DNA from: Mycobacterium sp. IS-1264
GTDB taxonomy: Bacteria; Actinomycetota; Actinomycetes; Mycobacteriales; Mycobacteriaceae
Direction: 5' to 3'
Assembly (NCBI RefSeq): GCF_001954195.1
Contig: NZ_MBES01000086.1
Span: 62,001 to 126,000 of the forward strand
Length of the DNA stretch: 64,000 nt
Under the pieces are notes generated by a model. It saw only the letters and a program-made list of their open reading frames with translations. It ran no database searches and had not been told where the DNA came from. The translations under genes were made by a program, and so were the position numbers. Numbering within the stretch: the stretch's first letter is position 1; each line of letters opens with the position of its first letter. This document shows positions 16,549-25,596 of the stretch, one piece after another.

Positions 16549-18195
16549 CTAGTCGTAGACCGGCCGCCACATCGCGTCGTGCACGGCCTGTCGAACATCG
16601 TCGTGCTCCCGGGTCGCCACTCCGTCTTCGACGGCGGCGCGGTAGACGGCCTCCGCGACCGCCGCCGAGATGGCACGCAGGTTCTGCACATCCGGCAACA
16701 GCGAATCGCCAGGGTTCGCCGGACTGGCTTGCCGCACAATGGCTTTCGCCGCCGCCTGCAACATGCCCGGGGTGAACAGCCGCGCTCGGGCGACGATGAT
16801 CCCCAGGCCGATTCCGGGGAATACCAGCACGTTGTTGGCCTGGCCAATGGTGTAGGTGGTGCCGTCGTACTCGACTGGGGCGACCGGGGTGCCGGTCGTG
16901 ATCAGTGCCCTGCCCTTGGACCACTGCAGCACATCGGCCGGCATGGCCTCCATGTGCGAGGTCGGGTTGGACAGCGGAAAGATCATCGGCCGTTCGCAGG
17001 ACGCGGTCATCGCCTCGACGACCTCCTGGTTGAACGCGCCGAACACGGTCGACGAACCCAACAGAACGGTGGGTGACGCCAGCCTGATCGCGTCCACCAA
17101 TCCCACCCGTGCCCCGGCGGCCACACCGAGCTGCTGGCGGTTCTTGGCGTAGGGCACCTGGAAAGCGCGCAAGTCGTCCATGTCGTCGAAGAGCAGGCCC
17201 TGCTTGTCGATCGGCCAGATCTGGGACCTGGCCTGTTCGTCGGTGGCGCCATCGGCAACCATCGCATCCCGGATCTGATCGGCGACACCGATGCCGGCGG
17301 TCCCGGCCCCGAAGACGATCGCTTTCTGGTCGCGCAGCGGAACGCCGGTGATGTGGCAGCCGCCGTACACGGCGGCCACGACCACCGCCCCGGTGCCCTG
17401 GACGTCGTCGTTGAACACGCAATAGTCGTCGCCGTAGGTCTGCAGGATCTTCCGGGCGTTGAGCGGTCCGAAGTCCTCGAAATGCAGGATGGCATGCGGA
17501 AACATCTCGTGGGCGGTCTCGATGTAGCGCCTGATGAACTCGTCGTACTCCTCGCCGCGGCGCCGCGCGTGCCGGTTGCCCAAATAGAACGGGTCTTGTA
17601 ATAGCTGTTCGTTATCCGTGCCGACGTCGAGCGACACCGCGATGCAACGACGGGGATCGACGCCCCCGCCGGCGGTGTAGAGCGCCAATTTGCCGACGGC
17701 GATTTGGATTCCGCCCACACCCCAGTCACCGATACCCAAAATGGCTTCGGCGTCGGTACAGACGATCAGGTCGACATCGTCGGGTTGCAATCCGAAAGTC
17801 TCGAAGGCCTCGCCGATCTCGTCGGGCTCGTCGATGGTCAGAAAAAGCCCGCGCTGCCCACGATATTCGTCGGAGAATCGTTGAATGGCCTCGCCGACGG
17901 TGGGCGTGTAGACCACCGGCATCAGCTCGGTCAGATGGTCTTCGAGCACCTTGTAGTACAGCAGTTCGTGACGGTAGTGCAGCTGCTCGAGGAGCAGATT
18001 GCGCCCCAGATCAGTTGCGAGGCTTTGCAATTGACGCCACACGCGATCGGCTTGTTGATCGAGCGTGAGCACGGCCGATGGAAGCCGCCCGGTGAGGCCC
18101 AAGCGTCGCCGCTGCTCGTGGGTGAAGCCCACCCCGCGATTGAGGCTCGGCGCGGCCAACGCTGGCGGGATGCGCGGCGTGCAGGGATCGCTCAT
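16549..18195 (-). CDS. mez: NAD-dependent malic enzyme
   Basis: This oxidatively decarboxylates malate to pyruvate, linking the TCA cycle with pyruvate and lipid supply. It is 548 aa from the ATG at 18195 (MSDPCTPRIPPALAAPSLNR). Landmarks are the malic-domain Tyr in VVYTPTVGEA, the metal and catalytic region HFEDFGPLNARKIL...YCVFNDDVQGTGAV, the Rossmann motif FGAGTAGIGVADQI, and NPTSHMEA near the C-terminus. The start is 20 nt from the stop of cysE, so it may be cotranscribed with cysK-cysE. In M. tuberculosis mez (Rv2332) is also close to cysK1/cysE. Confidence 0.93.
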   Translation of the reverse strand: MSDPCTPRIPPALAAPSLNRGVGFTHEQRRRLGLTGRLPSAVLTLDQQADRVWRQLQSLATDLGRNLLLEQLHYRHELLYYKVLEDHLTELMPVVYTPTVGEAIQRFSDEYRGQRGLFLTIDEPDEIGEAFETFGLQPDDVDLIVCTDAEAILGIGDWGVGGIQIAVGKLALYTAGGGVDPRRCIAVSLDVGTDNEQLLQDPFYLGNRHARRRGEEYDEFIRRYIETAHEMFPHAILHFEDFGPLNARKILQTYGDDYCVFNDDVQGTGAVVVAAVYGGCHITGVPLRDQKAIVFGAGTAGIGVADQIRDAMVADGATDEQARSQIWPIDKQGLLFDDMDDLRAFQVPYAKNRQQLGVAAGARVGLVDAIRLASPTVLLGSSTVFGAFNQEVVEAMTASCERPMIFPLSNPTSHMEAMPADVLQWSKGRALITTGTPVAPVEYDGTTYTIGQANNVLVFPGIGLGIIVARARLFTPGMLQAAAKAIVRQASPANPGDSLLPDVQNLRAISAAVAEAVYRAAVEDGVATREHDDVRQAVHDAMWRPVYD

Positions 18196-18215
18196 CACAA
18201 CCTCCAGGCCTGGTG

Positions 18216-18899
18216 TCAGATGGAGAAGTCCTCGCCGTGCCACACCCCGGCCTCGGGTGGCCGGATCACTCGGCCGTTCTGCGGGCCCTCGCCTGAAGCC
18301 TCCAGTTTGGCCACCCTGGTGAGCAGGGATTGCAGGCTGACGCCGACGAGGTCGGGCATCATCGAGTCGTCCGGCGTGCCCCGGCCGGCGCGGCTGATGA
18401 CCTGCCCGGGGACCCCGACGACCACCGAACTCGACGGCACCGGCTTGACCACCACGGCGTTGGCCCCGATCCGGCTGTCGTCGCCGATTTTGATCGCGCC
18501 GAGGATCTTGGCGCCCGCGCCGATGGTCACGCGGTCGCCGACGGTGGGATGACGTTTCCCGGTATCCGCCCCGCTGCCGCCGAGGGTGACGCCGTGGTAC
18601 ATGTGGACGTCCTCGCCCACCTCTGCGGTTTCCCCGATCACCACGCCGGTCGCGTGGTCGATGAACAGGCCGGGGCCGAGGGTCGCGGCGGGGTGGATGT
18701 CGACTCCGGTGAAAATGCGGGTGAGCTCGGCGAACGTCCGCGCGGCCAATCTCGCGCCGCGGTTCCACAGCCAGTGGCTGATCCGGTGACCCCAGATCGC
18801 GTGCACGCCCGGGTAGGCGAAAACGACCTGCAGCGTCGTGGGCCGGGCGGGATCGCGCTCCTTTGCCGCCCGTATATCTCGCCGCATCGCTGCGAACAT
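18216..18899 (-). CDS. cysE: Serine O-acetyltransferase
   Basis: This makes O-acetylserine from serine and acetyl-CoA, the substrate of CysK. The 227-aa product has an N-terminal helical part (MFAAMRRDIRAAKERDP) and a left-handed beta-helix of hexapeptide repeats (IHPAATLGPGLFIDHATGVVIGETAEVGEDVHMY and following). The catalytic His is in IDHATG and HGVTLGG. The C-terminal tail ends in Ile (GEDFSI), matching the CysE tail that inserts into the CysK active site. It starts 3 nt after the cysK stop. Confidence 0.94.
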   Translation of the reverse strand: MFAAMRRDIRAAKERDPARPTTLQVVFAYPGVHAIWGHRISHWLWNRGARLAARTFAELTRIFTGVDIHPAATLGPGLFIDHATGVVIGETAEVGEDVHMYHGVTLGGSGADTGKRHPTVGDRVTIGAGAKILGAIKIGDDSRIGANAVVVKPVPSSSVVVGVPGQVISRAGRGTPDDSMMPDLVGVSLQSLLTRVAKLEASGEGPQNGRVIRPPEAGVWHGEDFSI

Positions 18900-18901
18900 G
18901 G

Positions 18902-19834
18902 CTAGTCCGCCACGTCGGCGAACAGGGGCGTGCTCAGGTAGCGCTCGCCGAAGTCGGGGAGCACGACGACGACCAGCTTGCCGGCGTTCTCGGGCCGGCG
19001 CGCCACCTGCAGGGCCGCTACGGCGGCCGCCCCCGAGGAGATGCCGACCAGCAGTCCCTCTTCGGCGGCCAGCCGCCGGGCCAGGTTCAGCGAGTCATCG
19101 TTGCCGACCGTGATGACCTCGTCGACCAGATCCATATCGAGGACCGCCGGGACGAATCCGGCGCCGATGCCCTGGATCGGGTGGGGTCCCTTCTGTCCGC
19201 CGGACAGCACCGGCGACGCGGCCGGTTCGACGGCGACGAATTGCGCCGACGGCTTGCGTTCCTTGATGACCTGGGCGACGCCGGTGATGGTCCCGCCGGT
19301 GCCGATCCCGGCCACGAAGATGTCGACCTTGCCGTCGGTGTCGCGCCATACCTCCTCGGCGGTTGTCGCGCGGTGTATCGCCGGGTTGGCCAGGTTCTCG
19401 AACTGCTGGGGCACGAAATAGCGCTGGTCGGTCTTGGCCAGCTCCTCGGCCTTGGCGATGGCGCCCGGCATGCCATCCGGCCCGGGGGTCAGGACGAGTT
19501 CGGCGCCGTAGGCGCGCAGCAGCATCCGCCGCTCGATGCTCATCGTCTCGGGCATGGTCAGTACGCATCGGTATCCGCGGGCAGCGCACACCATTGCCAG
19601 CGCGATGCCGGTGTTACCGCTCGTCGGCTCGAGGATGATCGTGTCGGGCTTGATCAGGCCGGCCTCTTCGGCCGCGTCCAGCATGGCAACGCCGATTCGG
19701 TCCTTCACACTGTTTGCCGGGTTGAAGGATTCCAGCTTGGCGACGACGTCGGCGACGGCGCCCTCGGTGACCCGGCGCAGCCGCACCAGCGGCGTGTTTC
19801 CGATCAGCTGTGTGACATCCTCGGCGATGCTCAT
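18902..19834 (-). CDS. cysK: O-acetylserine sulfhydrylase (cysteine synthase A)
   Basis: This PLP enzyme joins O-acetylserine and sulfide to cysteine. It has 310 aa. The PLP lysine is in NPANSVKDRIG, the substrate loop is PTSGNTGIALA, and the phosphate loop is GIGTGGTITG. It is the first gene of the cysK-cysE(-mez) unit reading leftwards, the homologue of cysK1 (Rv2334). The ATG at 19834 is preceded by a purine-rich AAGGAAGAAG-type ribosome site on the minus strand. The upstream 680 bp is non-coding and divides this unit from the mce operon. Confidence 0.95.
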   Translation of the reverse strand: MSIAEDVTQLIGNTPLVRLRRVTEGAVADVVAKLESFNPANSVKDRIGVAMLDAAEEAGLIKPDTIILEPTSGNTGIALAMVCAARGYRCVLTMPETMSIERRMLLRAYGAELVLTPGPDGMPGAIAKAEELAKTDQRYFVPQQFENLANPAIHRATTAEEVWRDTDGKVDIFVAGIGTGGTITGVAQVIKERKPSAQFVAVEPAASPVLSGGQKGPHPIQGIGAGFVPAVLDMDLVDEVITVGNDDSLNLARRLAAEEGLLVGISSGAAAVAALQVARRPENAGKLVVVVLPDFGERYLSTPLFADVAD

Positions 19835-20515
19835 GAAACTTCTTCCTTAGGCGACGGTGGTGCGGGACTGATCGGATCTGCCAGTTGACGGTGCGCCCGG
19901 TGCCGGACGTAGTCCTTCAGTGACGCCGAGCGTCAATGGGATTGGCACCTGAAATCGTCCTATGAGTTCGGATTCGGCGGTTGCTTCGGTTGTTTTGGGT
20001 TCGTCGATGTCCCGAAAGACTTTGCTCACCCACTGAGTAGGCAATTGTAGAGGTCGCGCGATTGGGTCTGGATTCCGGCTGCCGGCGGCCGGGCCGGCAC
20101 CGCCTGCATCCCTTCGTGGGCGGCGCAATTGCGTTCACCCTGAATCGAACACTTGCTTTCGGGCTGACTTCTCCGAACTGTGAGCTTTGACAGCGACTGC
20201 CGAACGGTCGGCGGTCGCAGATGCGCGAGTAGGTTCCGACATGGCGGAAAGAAATCCGCACGGCCTTGCTGTGGTCGCCCGCGCCCCGCCCAGTCTCGCA
20301 CCGGCCCCCATCTGAACGCGGCGGCGCACGTTCGCCGCATTGACCAGATTTCTTCTGATTGATTGCAACCCTCACGCCGGGCATCTCTTTGCCCGTAAGT
20401 TGCTGCAATGTTCTATGCGTGCAACAGACGACGCCGTCCGCATGTAAACAACGCTTACCCGTTACCGCGCAACTGATTACGAGCGGGTGAAACTTATTAC
20501 GAAACTGGGGGACGG
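19835..20515. other. Long intergenic region between cysK and the mce operon
   Basis: These 681 bases have no convincing gene. Open frames on the minus strand (for example 19917-20537) are Arg/Ser-rich, have no ribosome site and would run into yrbEA. Composition is more AT-rich than the neighbours, especially 20380-20510, next to a GGGGGACG ribosome site just before the yrbEA ATG. It must contain the divergent cysK and mce promoters. I do not see an obvious TetR-type or KstR-type palindrome. Confidence 0.6.
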
Positions 20516-21283
20516 ATGAACGCCACCGCCGTGGCACGGCCCATGAACGCGCTGGGTCAGTTCTTCGTGCTCAGTATCGAATCCCTGATTGCGGTGGTGC
20601 GTGGTCCCTGGGCGTGGCGTGAACTCCTCGAACAGATCTGGTTTGTCGCCCGGGTCTCGATCTTTCCGACGATCATGCTGTCGATCCCCTACACGGTGCT
20701 CATCGTATTCGTCCTGAACATCCTGCTCGTGGAGATTGGAGCCGGCGATCTTTCGGGTGCCGGCGCGGCGCTCGCGTCGGTAACTCAGGTTGGGCCGGTC
20801 GTCACCGCGATGGCCGTTGCCGGCGCGGGCTCGACGGCGATGTGCGCCGATCTGGGCGCGCGCACCATCCGCGAGGAAATCGACGCAATGAAGGTGATCG
20901 GCGTCAATCCTGTTCAGGCCCTGGTGGTTCCGCGCATCCTCGCCGCGACCTTCGTGGCGTTATTGCTGTACTCGGTGGTCGCGGTCACGGGCTTGACTGG
21001 CAGCTACATCTTCGTGGTCTTCGTTCAGCACGTCACGCCGGGCGCCTTCATCGCCGGCATGACACTGGTCACCGGGCTGCCGCAGGTGGTGATATCGCTC
21101 ATCAAGGCGACGTTGTTCGGGTTGTCCGCCGGCCTAATCGCTTGCTACAAGGGCCTGTCGGCGGGCGGGGGCCCCTCTGGCGTAGGGAACGCGGTGAACG
21201 AGACCGTGGTGTTCTCGTTCATGGCGCTGTTCTTCATCAACATCGTGGTCACCGCGCTCGGGGTAAAGGTGACCGCGAAATGA
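20516..21283 (+). CDS. YrbE-type permease of the mce operon (YrbEA)
   Basis: This is a MlaE-family integral membrane permease, half of the channel through which Mce complexes are thought to import lipids or sterols. The 255-aa product has about five to six hydrophobic segments (TIMLSIPYTVLIVFVLNILL, VTAMAVAGAGSTAMCADLG). The EExDAM motif is in REEIDAMKVIGVNPVQALVVPR. It is the first gene of the operon, with ribosome site GGGGGACG. Its TGA overlaps the ATG of the next gene. Which mce class (1-8) it belongs to cannot be told by eye. Confidence 0.92.
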   Translation: MNATAVARPMNALGQFFVLSIESLIAVVRGPWAWRELLEQIWFVARVSIFPTIMLSIPYTVLIVFVLNILLVEIGAGDLSGAGAALASVTQVGPVVTAMAVAGAGSTAMCADLGARTIREEIDAMKVIGVNPVQALVVPRILAATFVALLLYSVVAVTGLTGSYIFVVFVQHVTPGAFIAGMTLVTGLPQVVISLIKATLFGLSAGLIACYKGLSAGGGPSGVGNAVNETVVFSFMALFFINIVVTALGVKVTAK

Positions 21284-22128
21284 GTGACGTCGCGGGCGAA
21301 CCGACGTGGGTCGCCAACCTCGGGCCCCGGCTGGTCGCCGCCACCCGGAGGCTGGGTGAACAGACGGCGTTCTATGGCCAATCCTTAGCCTCCACCGGTG
21401 ACGCGGTACGGCGTTACCCGGGGGAGCTGCTGCGGCTGATCGCCGACATGGGTATGGGCACAGGCGCTCTCGCGGTGATCGGCGGCACCGTCGGCATCAT
21501 CGGCTTCCTCACGCTGACCACCGGCGCCCTCGTCGCCGTACAGGGCTACGACACCCTGTCCAACATCGGAGTCGAGGCGCTGACCGGATTCCTGTCGGCG
21601 TTCTTCAACGTCCGGATGATCGCACCGTGCACGGCCGGGGTGGCGCTGGCCGCCACCATCGGCGCCGGCACCACAGCGCAGCTGGGCGCGATGCGCATCA
21701 ACGAGGAGATCGATGCGCTCGAAGTGATGGGGATCCGCTCGATCACCTATCTGGCGTCCACCCGGATCATCGCCGGCATCCTCGTCGTCATCCCCCTGTA
21801 CGCGGTTGCGGTGCTGATGTCGTTCTTCGCGGCCAAGTTCGGCACGATTTACATCTACGGCCAATCGCGCGGCGTGTACGAGCACTACTTCTCCACGTTC
21901 CTGCGTCCCACCGACCTGTTTTGGTCGTTTTTGGCGGCGCTGACCATGGCGGCGGGCGTGATGGTTGTGCACACCTATTACGGCTTCACGGCGACGGGAG
22001 GCCCCGCCGGGGTGGGGGAGGCGGTCGGTCGGTCTGTGCGGTCGTCGATGATCGTCACCGCCTTTGTGTGCCTGATGATTTCGCTGTCCATCTACGGGCA
22101 ATCCGGCAACTTCAACCTGTCGGGATGA
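21280..22128 (+). CDS. YrbE-type permease of the mce operon (YrbEB)
   Basis: This is the second MlaE-family permease, 282 aa from the ATG at 21280 (MSDVAGEPTWVANLGPR), overlapping yrbEA by 4 nt (ATGA). Hydrophobic segments include ALAVIGGTVGIIGFLTLTT and IIAGILVVIPLYAVAVLMSF. The conserved loop is QLGAMRINEEIDALEVMGIRS. With YrbEA it should form the heterodimeric permease, driven by the MceG/Mkl ATPase, which is normally encoded elsewhere. Its TGA overlaps the mceA ATG. Confidence 0.92.
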   Translation: MSDVAGEPTWVANLGPRLVAATRRLGEQTAFYGQSLASTGDAVRRYPGELLRLIADMGMGTGALAVIGGTVGIIGFLTLTTGALVAVQGYDTLSNIGVEALTGFLSAFFNVRMIAPCTAGVALAATIGAGTTAQLGAMRINEEIDALEVMGIRSITYLASTRIIAGILVVIPLYAVAVLMSFFAAKFGTIYIYGQSRGVYEHYFSTFLRPTDLFWSFLAALTMAAGVMVVHTYYGFTATGGPAGVGEAVGRSVRSSMIVTAFVCLMISLSIYGQSGNFNLSG

Positions 22129-23396
22129 CGATGAGTACCGACCGCAGCAGGCATAGCAAGGGCAACCGCACCCGCCGGGGCAAGATCGACCCGATTTGGT
22201 GGGCGCCAACGTTGTTTCTTCTGGTGGCGGGTTTGATTGTGCTCACGGCCGCCTCGTTCTCGGGCACGTTCCGCCCATCCATCCCGCTCACGCTGGAGTC
22301 GGACCGGGCGGGACTTGTCATGGAGCCCGGGGCGAAGGTGAAGCTGCGCGGTGTACAGGTCGGCCAGGTCGCATCGATCGGCACCGACGTGAAAGCGGCT
22401 CAGCTGCGTCTGAAAATGGACCCCGGCCCCTTCAAATACCTGCCGAGCAACATCGAGGCGGAAATCAAATCGACCACGGCGTTCGGGTCGAAGTATGTCG
22501 ATCTGATCGTGCCCGAGCACCCCAGCGCTGCGGCGCTGCAGCCCGGCGCGGTGCTGCACTCACGCAATGTCACCGTGGAAGTCAACACGGTGTTCGAAAA
22601 CCTGCAGTCCGTGGTCCAGGCGCTTGACCCGGCGAAACTCAACGCGATCTTGTCGGCCTTTGCGCAGTCGGTGCGCGGCAAGGGCGACCGGATCGGGCAG
22701 GCGATCACCGACGCGAACAACCTGCTGCTCGCCGTCAACCCCAGGATGGGAACGATCCAGCGGGACTGGCGGCTGTTCGGCAAGACGTCGACCGCCTATT
22801 CCGATGCGGCACAGGATATCCTGTCAATCCTCGACTCGGCGTCGACCTCGAGCACCACCCTTACCGAAAACCAGCGGTCGCTGGACACGCTGCTGTTGTC
22901 GGCGGTGGGCTTCAGTCAGGCCGGCATCAATGTGCTCGGCAACAACGAATCCAACATTGTGCGTTCGGTCAACCTGCTCGACCCGACCACGGCGCTGCTC
23001 AACAAATATTCGCCGACCTACACCTGCTTGTTCCAGGGCGCACAATGGTACGTCGACCACGGCGGCCGAGACGCGTTGGGCGGCAATGGCTATTCGGTAA
23101 TCCTGGACGCGGCCCTGCTTTTCGGTGACGACCCGTACCGATACCCGAAGCATCTACCGAAGGTCAACGCGACGGGCGGTCCCGGGGGCAGGCCGAGCTG
23201 CGGTTCGCTGCCCGATCCGAGTGCGAACTTCCCGGTGCGAGCGCTGGTCACCGACACCGGCTGGGGCGCCGCGCCGAACGAGATCCGCACTAACGTGGCC
23301 GCCGGTAATCCATGGTGGGCCAACTACTTCCCGACCACCAAGAACCCGCCCGAGGCGCCGCGCTACTTCTGGCGAGGGGGACAGCCGCCGCCATGA
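22125..23396 (+). CDS. MCE family protein MceA
   Basis: This is a 423-aa substrate-binding subunit from the ATG at 22125 (ATGA overlap; an ATG at 22131 is possible). It has a basic N-terminus, one transmembrane anchor (WWAPTLFLLVAGLIVLTAAS) and the MCE domain at about residues 45-120 (LVMEPGAKVKLRGVQVGQVASI ... FGSKYVDLIVPEH). A helical region and a C-terminal part with CLFQGAQWYV follow. Six such proteins (A-F) form a hetero-hexameric tunnel across the periplasm. A C-terminal Pro-rich end (ARYFWRGGQPPP) overlaps mceB. Confidence 0.92.
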   Translation: MTMSTDRSRHSKGNRTRRGKIDPIWWAPTLFLLVAGLIVLTAASFSGTFRPSIPLTLESDRAGLVMEPGAKVKLRGVQVGQVASIGTDVKAAQLRLKMDPGPFKYLPSNIEAEIKSTTAFGSKYVDLIVPEHPSAAALQPGAVLHSRNVTVEVNTVFENLQSVVQALDPAKLNAILSAFAQSVRGKGDRIGQAITDANNLLLAVNPRMGTIQRDWRLFGKTSTAYSDAAQDILSILDSASTSSTTLTENQRSLDTLLLSAVGFSQAGINVLGNNESNIVRSVNLLDPTTALLNKYSPTYTCLFQGAQWYVDHGGRDALGGNGYSVILDAALLFGDDPYRYPKHLPKVNATGGPGGRPSCGSLPDPSANFPVRALVTDTGWGAAPNEIRTNVAAGNPWWANYFPTTKNPPEAPRYFWRGGQPPP

Positions 23397-24424
23397 GAAG
23401 ACGAAAGATGTCCGCCGTGATCGCCCGGGTGGCGCTGTTCACGGTGATCTGCCTGGTATTCACCTTCGCGCTGATCGCGGTGTTCGGGCAGTTGCGTTTC
23501 GAGGACCGCACCGGCTATCAAGCGGTCTTCACCAACATCTCCGGCCTGAAGTCCGGCAATTTCGTCCGCATCGCCGGGGTCGAAGTCGGCAAGGTCGGCG
23601 ACCTCACACTGCATCACGACGGCACGGTGACCGTCGGCTTCGCGGTCGACAGAGGAGTGCGGCTCACGGAGGGCACCAAAGCCGTTGTGCGGTACGAAAA
23701 CCTGATCGGCGACCGGTATCTCGCCCTCGAAGAGGGTGCCGGCCCGCCACGCCGGTTGGCACCGGGCGCGACGATTCCGTTGGCGCGAACGTCGCCGGCA
23801 CTGGACATCGATGCGCTGATCGGCGGCTTCCGGCCGTTGTTCCGCGCGCTGGATCCCGATCAGGTGAACGCGCTGTCCGGTGAGCTGCTGCGCATATTCC
23901 AGGGTCAGGGCGGCACCCTCGCGTCGGTGCTGGCGCAGACCTCGATGCTGACCTCGACGCTGTCCGGGCGCAGCGAACTGATCGGCGAGCTGATCACCAA
24001 CTTGAACACCGTGCTGCACACCTTCGCCACGCGCGACCACGAGTTCTCCGACGGCCTGGACAAGTTGTCGGCGCTCGTTGACGGCCTGGCGCAGCGCAAG
24101 ACCGACATCTCCACCGGTCTGGCGTACATCAACGCGGCCGCCGGATCGGTCGCCGACCTGCTGGTGCAATCGCGCCAACCGATCAAGGACGTGGTGCGCG
24201 AGACCGACCGGATGTCCAACCAGATCCTCTCCGACCGCGAGTATTTCGACAACCTGCTGAAGGAGCTGCCTGACATCTATCAGGTCCTGGCCCGCCAGGG
24301 CCTCAACGGCGACTACTTCGGCTTCTACTTCTGCGAAGTGTTGCTCAAGCTCAACGGCAAAGGCGGCAACCCGATCTTCGTCAAACTGATCGGCCAGCCG
24401 AGCGGGCGGTGCACGCCGCGATGA
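23393..24424 (+). CDS. MCE family protein MceB
   Basis: This encodes 343 aa from the ATG at 23393, overlapping mceA by 4 nt. It has a basic start (MRRRKMSAVIAR), a transmembrane segment (VALFTVICLVFTFALIAVFG) and the MCE domain (YQAVFTNISGLKSGNFVRIA ... ENLIGDRYLALEEG). A long alpha-helical part with regular DGLDKLSALVDGLAQ-type heptads and a conserved C-terminal NGDYFGFYFCEVLLKLNGKGG complete it. It is a structural subunit of the lipid-import tunnel. Its TGA overlaps the mceC ATG. Confidence 0.92.
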   Translation: MRRRKMSAVIARVALFTVICLVFTFALIAVFGQLRFEDRTGYQAVFTNISGLKSGNFVRIAGVEVGKVGDLTLHHDGTVTVGFAVDRGVRLTEGTKAVVRYENLIGDRYLALEEGAGPPRRLAPGATIPLARTSPALDIDALIGGFRPLFRALDPDQVNALSGELLRIFQGQGGTLASVLAQTSMLTSTLSGRSELIGELITNLNTVLHTFATRDHEFSDGLDKLSALVDGLAQRKTDISTGLAYINAAAGSVADLLVQSRQPIKDVVRETDRMSNQILSDREYFDNLLKELPDIYQVLARQGLNGDYFGFYFCEVLLKLNGKGGNPIFVKLIGQPSGRCTPR

Positions 24425-25596
24425 AGCGAATCAACATCAAACCGCTCAGCGAGCGCAACCCTGTCCTGGTCGGCCTTGTCGGCACGGTGATCGTGACGTG
24501 CGTGGTGATCGCCGCGTTCGAATACAACAAGTTGCCCTTCATCAAGAACACGAATGACTACTCGGCCTACTTCTCCGAGGCCGGCGGCATCAAAACCGGT
24601 AGCACGGTTCGGGTTTCGGGAATGGGGGTCGGGAGGGTCTCGGAGATCCGCCTGGACGGCACCAAGGTCCGGGTCGGCTTCACCGTCCGCAAGGACATTC
24701 AGCTCGGCGACCGCACGGAAGCGGCGATCAAGACCGAGACCATTCTGGGCAGCAAGATGCTCGAGCTCACGTCGCGCGGCAACGGGAGCCTGACGGGACC
24801 CATCCCGCTGGAACGCACCCGCTCGCCGTACGACCTTCCCGACGCGCTGGGCGACCTGACGACCACCATCAGCGGCCTGGACACCGCCCAATTATCGTCC
24901 GCGCTAACGACATTGGCGAACACCTTCAAGGAAACGCCGCCGGATCTCAAACCCGCGCTGCAGGGGGTGGCCCGGTTCTCGGAGACCCTCAATAGCCGCG
25001 ACGCGCAGCTGCGCAGCCTGCTAGGGAATGCCAACAAGGTATCGGCGGTACTGGGCAAGCGCAGCCAACAGATCGCCTCCCTGGTCGCCAACTCCAACGC
25101 CCTGCTGGCGGCGCTACTTGACGAACGGGATTCACTCGACGCCTTGATGAACAACCTCACCGCGGTGTCACACCAGATCTCGGGGCTGGTCAACGACAAC
25201 AGGACTCAACTCAAGCCCGCACTCGACAAGCTCAACGGGGTGCTCGAGGTCCTCGACAACCGCAAAGAAGACCTGCAACGCACCCTGCCCAAGTTCAAGC
25301 GGTACGCGATGTCGTTTGGCGAATGCCTGGGTTCCGGCCCATTTTTCAAGGCCTATGTGGCCAACCTGATTCCCGGCCAGCTCGGCGGCCCCGTCCTCGA
25401 CGCCGACATGTACGACCGGCTTTTGGACCCGAACCAGAAGCTGCCGTCGGAGTCCGTCGACCCGCCGACCGGCACTCCGCCCGTGCCGCCGGAGAACGCG
25501 CCGGTCCCGTTGTGGTCCCAGCCGCCGTCACCCCCGCCGTCGACGCCGCCGGTCCGGATCGTCCCCCCGCCAGCCCACCAGCCCGACGGGCCGTGA
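24421..25596 (+). CDS. MCE family protein MceC
   Basis: This encodes 391 aa from the ATG at 24421 (ATGA overlap). The N-terminal anchor is NPVLVGLVGTVIVTCVVIAAF, the MCE domain is YSAYFSEAGGIKTGSTVRVSGMGV...ILGSKMLELTSRG, then a helical barrel segment and a Pro-rich tail of about 60 residues (TGTPPVPPENAPVPLWSQPP). The tail is typical of MceC/MceD and probably spans the periplasm or cell wall as a flexible extension. Its TGA overlaps the GTG of mceD. Confidence 0.92.
   Translation: MKRINIKPLSERNPVLVGLVGTVIVTCVVIAAFEYNKLPFIKNTNDYSAYFSEAGGIKTGSTVRVSGMGVGRVSEIRLDGTKVRVGFTVRKDIQLGDRTEAAIKTETILGSKMLELTSRGNGSLTGPIPLERTRSPYDLPDALGDLTTTISGLDTAQLSSALTTLANTFKETPPDLKPALQGVARFSETLNSRDAQLRSLLGNANKVSAVLGKRSQQIASLVANSNALLAALLDERDSLDALMNNLTAVSHQISGLVNDNRTQLKPALDKLNGVLEVLDNRKEDLQRTLPKFKRYAMSFGECLGSGPFFKAYVANLIPGQLGGPVLDADMYDRLLDPNQKLPSESVDPPTGTPPVPPENAPVPLWSQPPSPPPSTPPVRIVPPPAHQPDGP

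Noticed and set aside
19917..20537. A 206-residue minus-strand frame upstream of the mce operon
   Set aside because: It is Arg/Ser/Cys-rich without any ordered pattern, overlaps the yrbEA start and has no ribosome site.
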